Shown one piece after another: positions 61,378-64,000 of a DNA stretch of 64,000 nucleotides. Position 1 is the first letter of the stretch, and each line of letters begins with the position of its first letter. The notes under the pieces were generated by a model, which was not told the origin of the DNA, did no database searches, and was given only the letters and a program-made list of their open reading frames with translations. The translations under genes and the position numbers were made by a program. Source of the stretch: CAKZSB01 sp964573105 (GTDB lineage Bacteria > Pseudomonadota > Gammaproteobacteria > Granulosicoccales > Granulosicoccaceae); NCBI GenBank assembly GCA_964573105.1, contig CAZNIS010000006.1, forward strand, positions 62,001 through 126,000, written 5' to 3'.

Positions 61378-63111
61378 ATGGCGATGATGAAGCGAAATGT
61401 AGCTCGATTTGGAGTGGGGTGGGCTGTCGCAGCCCTGTTGGGCGGCGGTGTAGCCCATGCCGCGGATAACCCACAGTTGGCCTACGTGCCCGCTGATACG
61501 CATCTGTACATCGGCACCGGCAAGCCCTATCCGGTCGATGCGCTGTTTTCGATTATGCCCAACATCCCGTTGCCCGAGGCAGAGGATCTGGAAGACGAAG
61601 AAGGCATGCGTGAGTTTGTCGATGCTTATGAAAACTTCATGGATGATCCGGTCAAAGTGATGACCGAATGGGGTATTGGCGACGAACTCGGATTCTCACT
61701 CTATACCGTTGGCATCGCCCCGGTGTTGCGTGTCGCGATCGAAGACGGCGACAAGCTGTTGGCAAAGATCGATGAGCTGGTGCCTGAAGAGGGCGTGACC
61801 GTCAGTGAAATCCAGCGCGAAAGTGGCACCTACCGGATGTACCAGAGTGCTGATCAGGACGATGACATCAAAGCCGCCGTGCTCGTCGGCGTCAGTGAAA
61901 ATGATGCCTTCGCCGGCGTTTTGCTCAATGCCGACGATCAGGACATGGCCGAGCGACTCGCGGGCTTTGCGCTACCTAAAGAGTCGATCAAGGCGACCGG
62001 CAAGCTCGACAAGCTGCTCGAGAAATGGGACTACGGCGACGACTTCTTCTCCTTCCTCGATACCCGCCGTATCGCCGACACCCTGACCAACGCCGACAGT
62101 GAATCGGGCAAACAGCTCGATTCTCTGCTGGCAACGGACGCCAGTGCCGCCGCCGCCGTGGCCGAGATGCGCAAGCCGGTCTGCCAGCAAGAGATCACTG
62201 GCATCGCCGAGGTCTGGCCGATGATGGTCGGCGGCTATCGCAATCTCGAGATCAGCGACGACAGTGTCAGCGGCAGCAGCCATGCAGCAGTCGAGATCAA
62301 TCACCAGCAGCTGACCGATACCTTGCAACTGTTCGGTGGTGTGATCCCTGGTCTGGGTCAGGCGTCATCGGCGATGCTAAGCGTTGGCCTCGGTCTCGAC
62401 GTCAACAAGCTGTCGCAGGGTTTTGGCCAGCTCAGTCAGCTGATGTCGTCAATATCCTATGAGTGTCAGCCACTGCAGGGATTGAACGGCATGGGCGGCG
62501 AGGCGCTGAGCGGTGCCTCCATGGGCGTGGTGATGTTCTCCGGCATGGCGCGCGGCATTCTCGGTATCTCGGCGTCGATCTTCGATCTGGATCTCGACAT
62601 CGAGCAACTCAAGCGCGGCCAGCCCGGTCTCGACAAAGCCGACATCGCCATCGCCATCTCGGCCGACGATCCGGGTACGCTGCTGCAGACGCTGCAGATG
62701 ATGCCGCAGATGTCCGGCCTTGCGAGTATCCCGCTGGATGGCTCGTCGGTGCCGCTGAGCGAAATCGCACCGCTGCCGCTGCCGCCGGAAATGGATGCCG
62801 AAGTGGCCATCAAAGGCAAGAATCTGGTGTTGTATCGCGGTGATCAGGCGAGCAAGTTCAGCTCTGCGCTCGAAGGCGCATCGGCATCGAAAGACGATCT
62901 GCTGTTTAACATGATGATCGACACCGAGTCCGCCATCGGCAAAGTGCGCGCGATCCTCGACGGGATGGAAATCGACACTGATGATGAAGAGACGCGGGCC
63001 ATGCTCGATCTGATGGAAAGCTATCCGCTTGGGCTCATGGATCTGACCTTCGATTTCACGCCCAGGGGTGTCGAGTACCTGACCGACTTCAAGTTCAACG
63101 TCACGCGCTAG
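61378..63111 (+). CDS. Exported acidic protein, DUF3352-like
   Basis: About 577 residues. A signal peptide (VGWAVAALLGGGVAHA) ends near residue 29. The mature part is acidic and resembles DUF3352-type proteins: YVPADTHLYIGTGKPYPVDA at the start, several repeated alpha/beta units of similar shape (for example VLRVAIEDGDKLLAKIDELV and ADIAIAISADDPGTLLQTLQ), and GVEYLTDFKFNV at the end. Two Cys occur in the middle. Function is unknown. Start is ATG 61378, 61384 or 61387; GAGA before 61378 favours the first. Two hairpins follow the stop. Confidence 0.7.
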   Translation: MAMMKRNVARFGVGWAVAALLGGGVAHAADNPQLAYVPADTHLYIGTGKPYPVDALFSIMPNIPLPEAEDLEDEEGMREFVDAYENFMDDPVKVMTEWGIGDELGFSLYTVGIAPVLRVAIEDGDKLLAKIDELVPEEGVTVSEIQRESGTYRMYQSADQDDDIKAAVLVGVSENDAFAGVLLNADDQDMAERLAGFALPKESIKATGKLDKLLEKWDYGDDFFSFLDTRRIADTLTNADSESGKQLDSLLATDASAAAAVAEMRKPVCQQEITGIAEVWPMMVGGYRNLEISDDSVSGSSHAAVEINHQQLTDTLQLFGGVIPGLGQASSAMLSVGLGLDVNKLSQGFGQLSQLMSSISYECQPLQGLNGMGGEALSGASMGVVMFSGMARGILGISASIFDLDLDIEQLKRGQPGLDKADIAIAISADDPGTLLQTLQMMPQMSGLASIPLDGSSVPLSEIAPLPLPPEMDAEVAIKGKNLVLYRGDQASKFSSALEGASASKDDLLFNMMIDTESAIGKVRAILDGMEIDTDDEETRAMLDLMESYPLGLMDLTFDFTPRGVEYLTDFKFNVTR

Positions 63112-63120
63112 ACCCTGGTT

Positions 63121-63187
63121 GCGGTGCCAGGCGAATGGCACCGCCAGTAATTCATGTATGCAGTCGGCCCGCCTCTTCTGGCGGGCC
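63121..63187 (+). terminator. Two hairpins after the exported-protein gene
   Basis: GCGGTGCCA/TGGCACCGC (63121-63129 with 63136-63144) and GGCCCGCC/GGCGGGCC (63166-63173 with 63180-63187) are both perfect stems with six-base loops. Neither has a T-run. One or both may end transcription or protect the 3-prime end before the ABC gene at 63269. Confidence 0.5.
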
Positions 63188-63268
63188 ATCCAGACCCCAT
63201 CGCCGCTTGCGCTCAACAGTGACGCAAACCGGACGGGATCGTCAGGTGATCGTCCCCATGATCGGGTC

Positions 63269-64000
63269 ATGAACAACAGTGTCACTTCTCCCGCCGCTGT
63301 GATTGAGGTAAAAAACCTTGTGCGCCGCTATGGCGACAACACCGCCGTCGACAATATTTCGTTTGCGATTGATGGCGGCAGTTGCACCGGGCTGCTGGGG
63401 CCCAATGGTGCCGGCAAGACCACCACGATCGAAATCATCGAGGGCGTGACACCGGCCAGCAGTGGCACGGTGCTGTATCACGGCGAGCCGCTGGGCGCGC
63501 GATTTCGAGAAGAGTCCGGTATTCAGTTTCAGGCAACCGCGCTGCAGGATTTCCTGACGGTGCGGGAGACGCTGGCCCTTTTTCACGCGCTGTATGATCA
63601 GCGCACCGATCTGCCGGCCCTGATCGAGACCTGTTCACTGGGCGAGTTGCTGGGGCGCGACAATCGCAAACTGTCTGGCGGTCAGCGACAGCGCCTGCTG
63701 CTCGCGATCGCACTGATCAATGATCCCAAAATTATTTTCCTCGACGAGCCGACCACCGGTCTCGATCCGCAGGCCAGGCGCAACTTCTGGCAACTGATCG
63801 AACGAATCAAGCAGCAAGGCACCACCGTGGTGCTGAGCACCCACTATATGGATGAGGCCTACCAGCTGTGCGATCGGATCATCATTATGGATCGCGGTCG
63901 CATCATCGCCGACGGCTCGCCGGATCAGTTGCTAGCCGAGCATTTCGAGGAGGTCGTGATGCGTCTGCCAAGTGAGGATCTGGATCGAGACTTTAGCGTC
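63269..64000 (+). CDS. ABC transporter ATP-binding protein (partial, C-terminus outside window)
   Basis: The first 244 codons of an ABC exporter ATPase of the CcmA/NodI/DrrA type. Walker A is GPNGAGKTTT, Q-loop IQFQATALQDFLT, signature LSGGQRQRLLLAIAL, Walker B IIFLDEPTTGLDP and the switch His STHYMDEA. The chain continues past the right edge with an accessory C-terminal segment. The membrane subunit is presumably encoded just beyond the window. ATG 63269 precedes VIEVKNLVRRYGDN. Substrate unknown. Confidence 0.92.
   Translation, partial: MNNSVTSPAAVIEVKNLVRRYGDNTAVDNISFAIDGGSCTGLLGPNGAGKTTTIEIIEGVTPASSGTVLYHGEPLGARFREESGIQFQATALQDFLTVRETLALFHALYDQRTDLPALIETCSLGELLGRDNRKLSGGQRQRLLLAIALINDPKIIFLDEPTTGLDPQARRNFWQLIERIKQQGTTVVLSTHYMDEAYQLCDRIIIMDRGRIIADGSPDQLLAEHFEEVVMRLPSEDLDRDFSV

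Noticed and set aside
1..64000. Insertion sequences, prophage, integrons or CRISPR arrays
   Set aside because: No transposase, integrase, phage structural gene, cas gene or regularly spaced repeat array was seen; the gene relics near 53-57 kb carry no visible mobile-element ends.

Overview
This window is a gene-dense, roughly 58-60 % G+C chromosomal segment of a Gram-negative bacterium, most likely a gammaproteobacterium. That placement is an inference from gene content: rapA, avtA, cpxRA, a psi-like gene followed by rimI and prfC, bepA, mltA, and glgX/glgP/pgi. Lipoproteins with lipoboxes and an Omp85 barrel confirm an outer membrane. The frc sugar-uptake operon and the dimethylglycine-dehydrogenase-like gene resemble versions best known from marine alphaproteobacteria, so a marine, osmolyte- and sugar-using heterotroph is plausible. 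I saw no tRNA, rRNA, CRISPR array, insertion sequence or prophage. Several genes appear to start with TTG or GTG, and glgX appears to lack any ATG, GTG or TTG start.

Layout. 1-1873 (minus): a sirtuin cut by the left edge and an exported alpha/beta hydrolase. 2129-8453 (plus): glycogen breakdown, glgX-glgP-pgi. 8691-12561: a flavin/folate demethylating dehydrogenase and an aldehyde dehydrogenase. 12750-17006: an Frc-type sugar ABC transporter (frcB, terminator, frcC, frcA), frcK and a haloacid-dehalogenase gene. 16972-21482: a TPR plus metzincin protease with a sorting-tail-like C-terminus, divergent from a small Omp85 protein, then a possibly frameshifted small gene. 21492-26315: a gamma-glutamyltransferase-family gene, a cysteine-desulfurase-like gene, a cystathionine beta-synthase-like gene and a PrcB-like lipoprotein. 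26324-30818: two hydrolases, a lipoprotein and pckA. 30905-32353: bepA-like. 32748-38637: acetolactate synthase, pssA, a HolD-position protein, rimI and prfC.

38696-45449: an Ada-like repair regulator, then on the minus strand an orphan ParB, xthA, rapA and avtA. 45623-53234: an MMPL/RND exporter, cpxRA with a CpxR box in front, mltA, an SPFH protein and nfeD, which together read as envelope maintenance. 53295-57590: a gluconate/idonate region with intact genes (cytochrome b561, SMP-30 lactonase, idnD-like dehydrogenase, a beta-hydroxyacid dehydrogenase) interleaved with four gene remnants (LacI regulator, sugar ABC permease, 2-hydroxyacid dehydrogenase, gluconate 5-dehydrogenase). 57668-61078 (minus): an uncharacterised lipoprotein, a lipoprotein-type di-haem peroxidase and an SRPBCC-GyrI fusion. 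61378-64000: an exported acidic protein and an ABC ATPase cut by the right edge.

The points most worth a second look are the TPR-metzincin/Omp85 pair, the decayed sugar-acid cluster, the di-haem peroxidase with its lipoprotein neighbour, the HolD-position protein with a uracil-DNA-glycosylase-like C-terminus, the orphan ParB, and the apparent non-AUG start of glgX.
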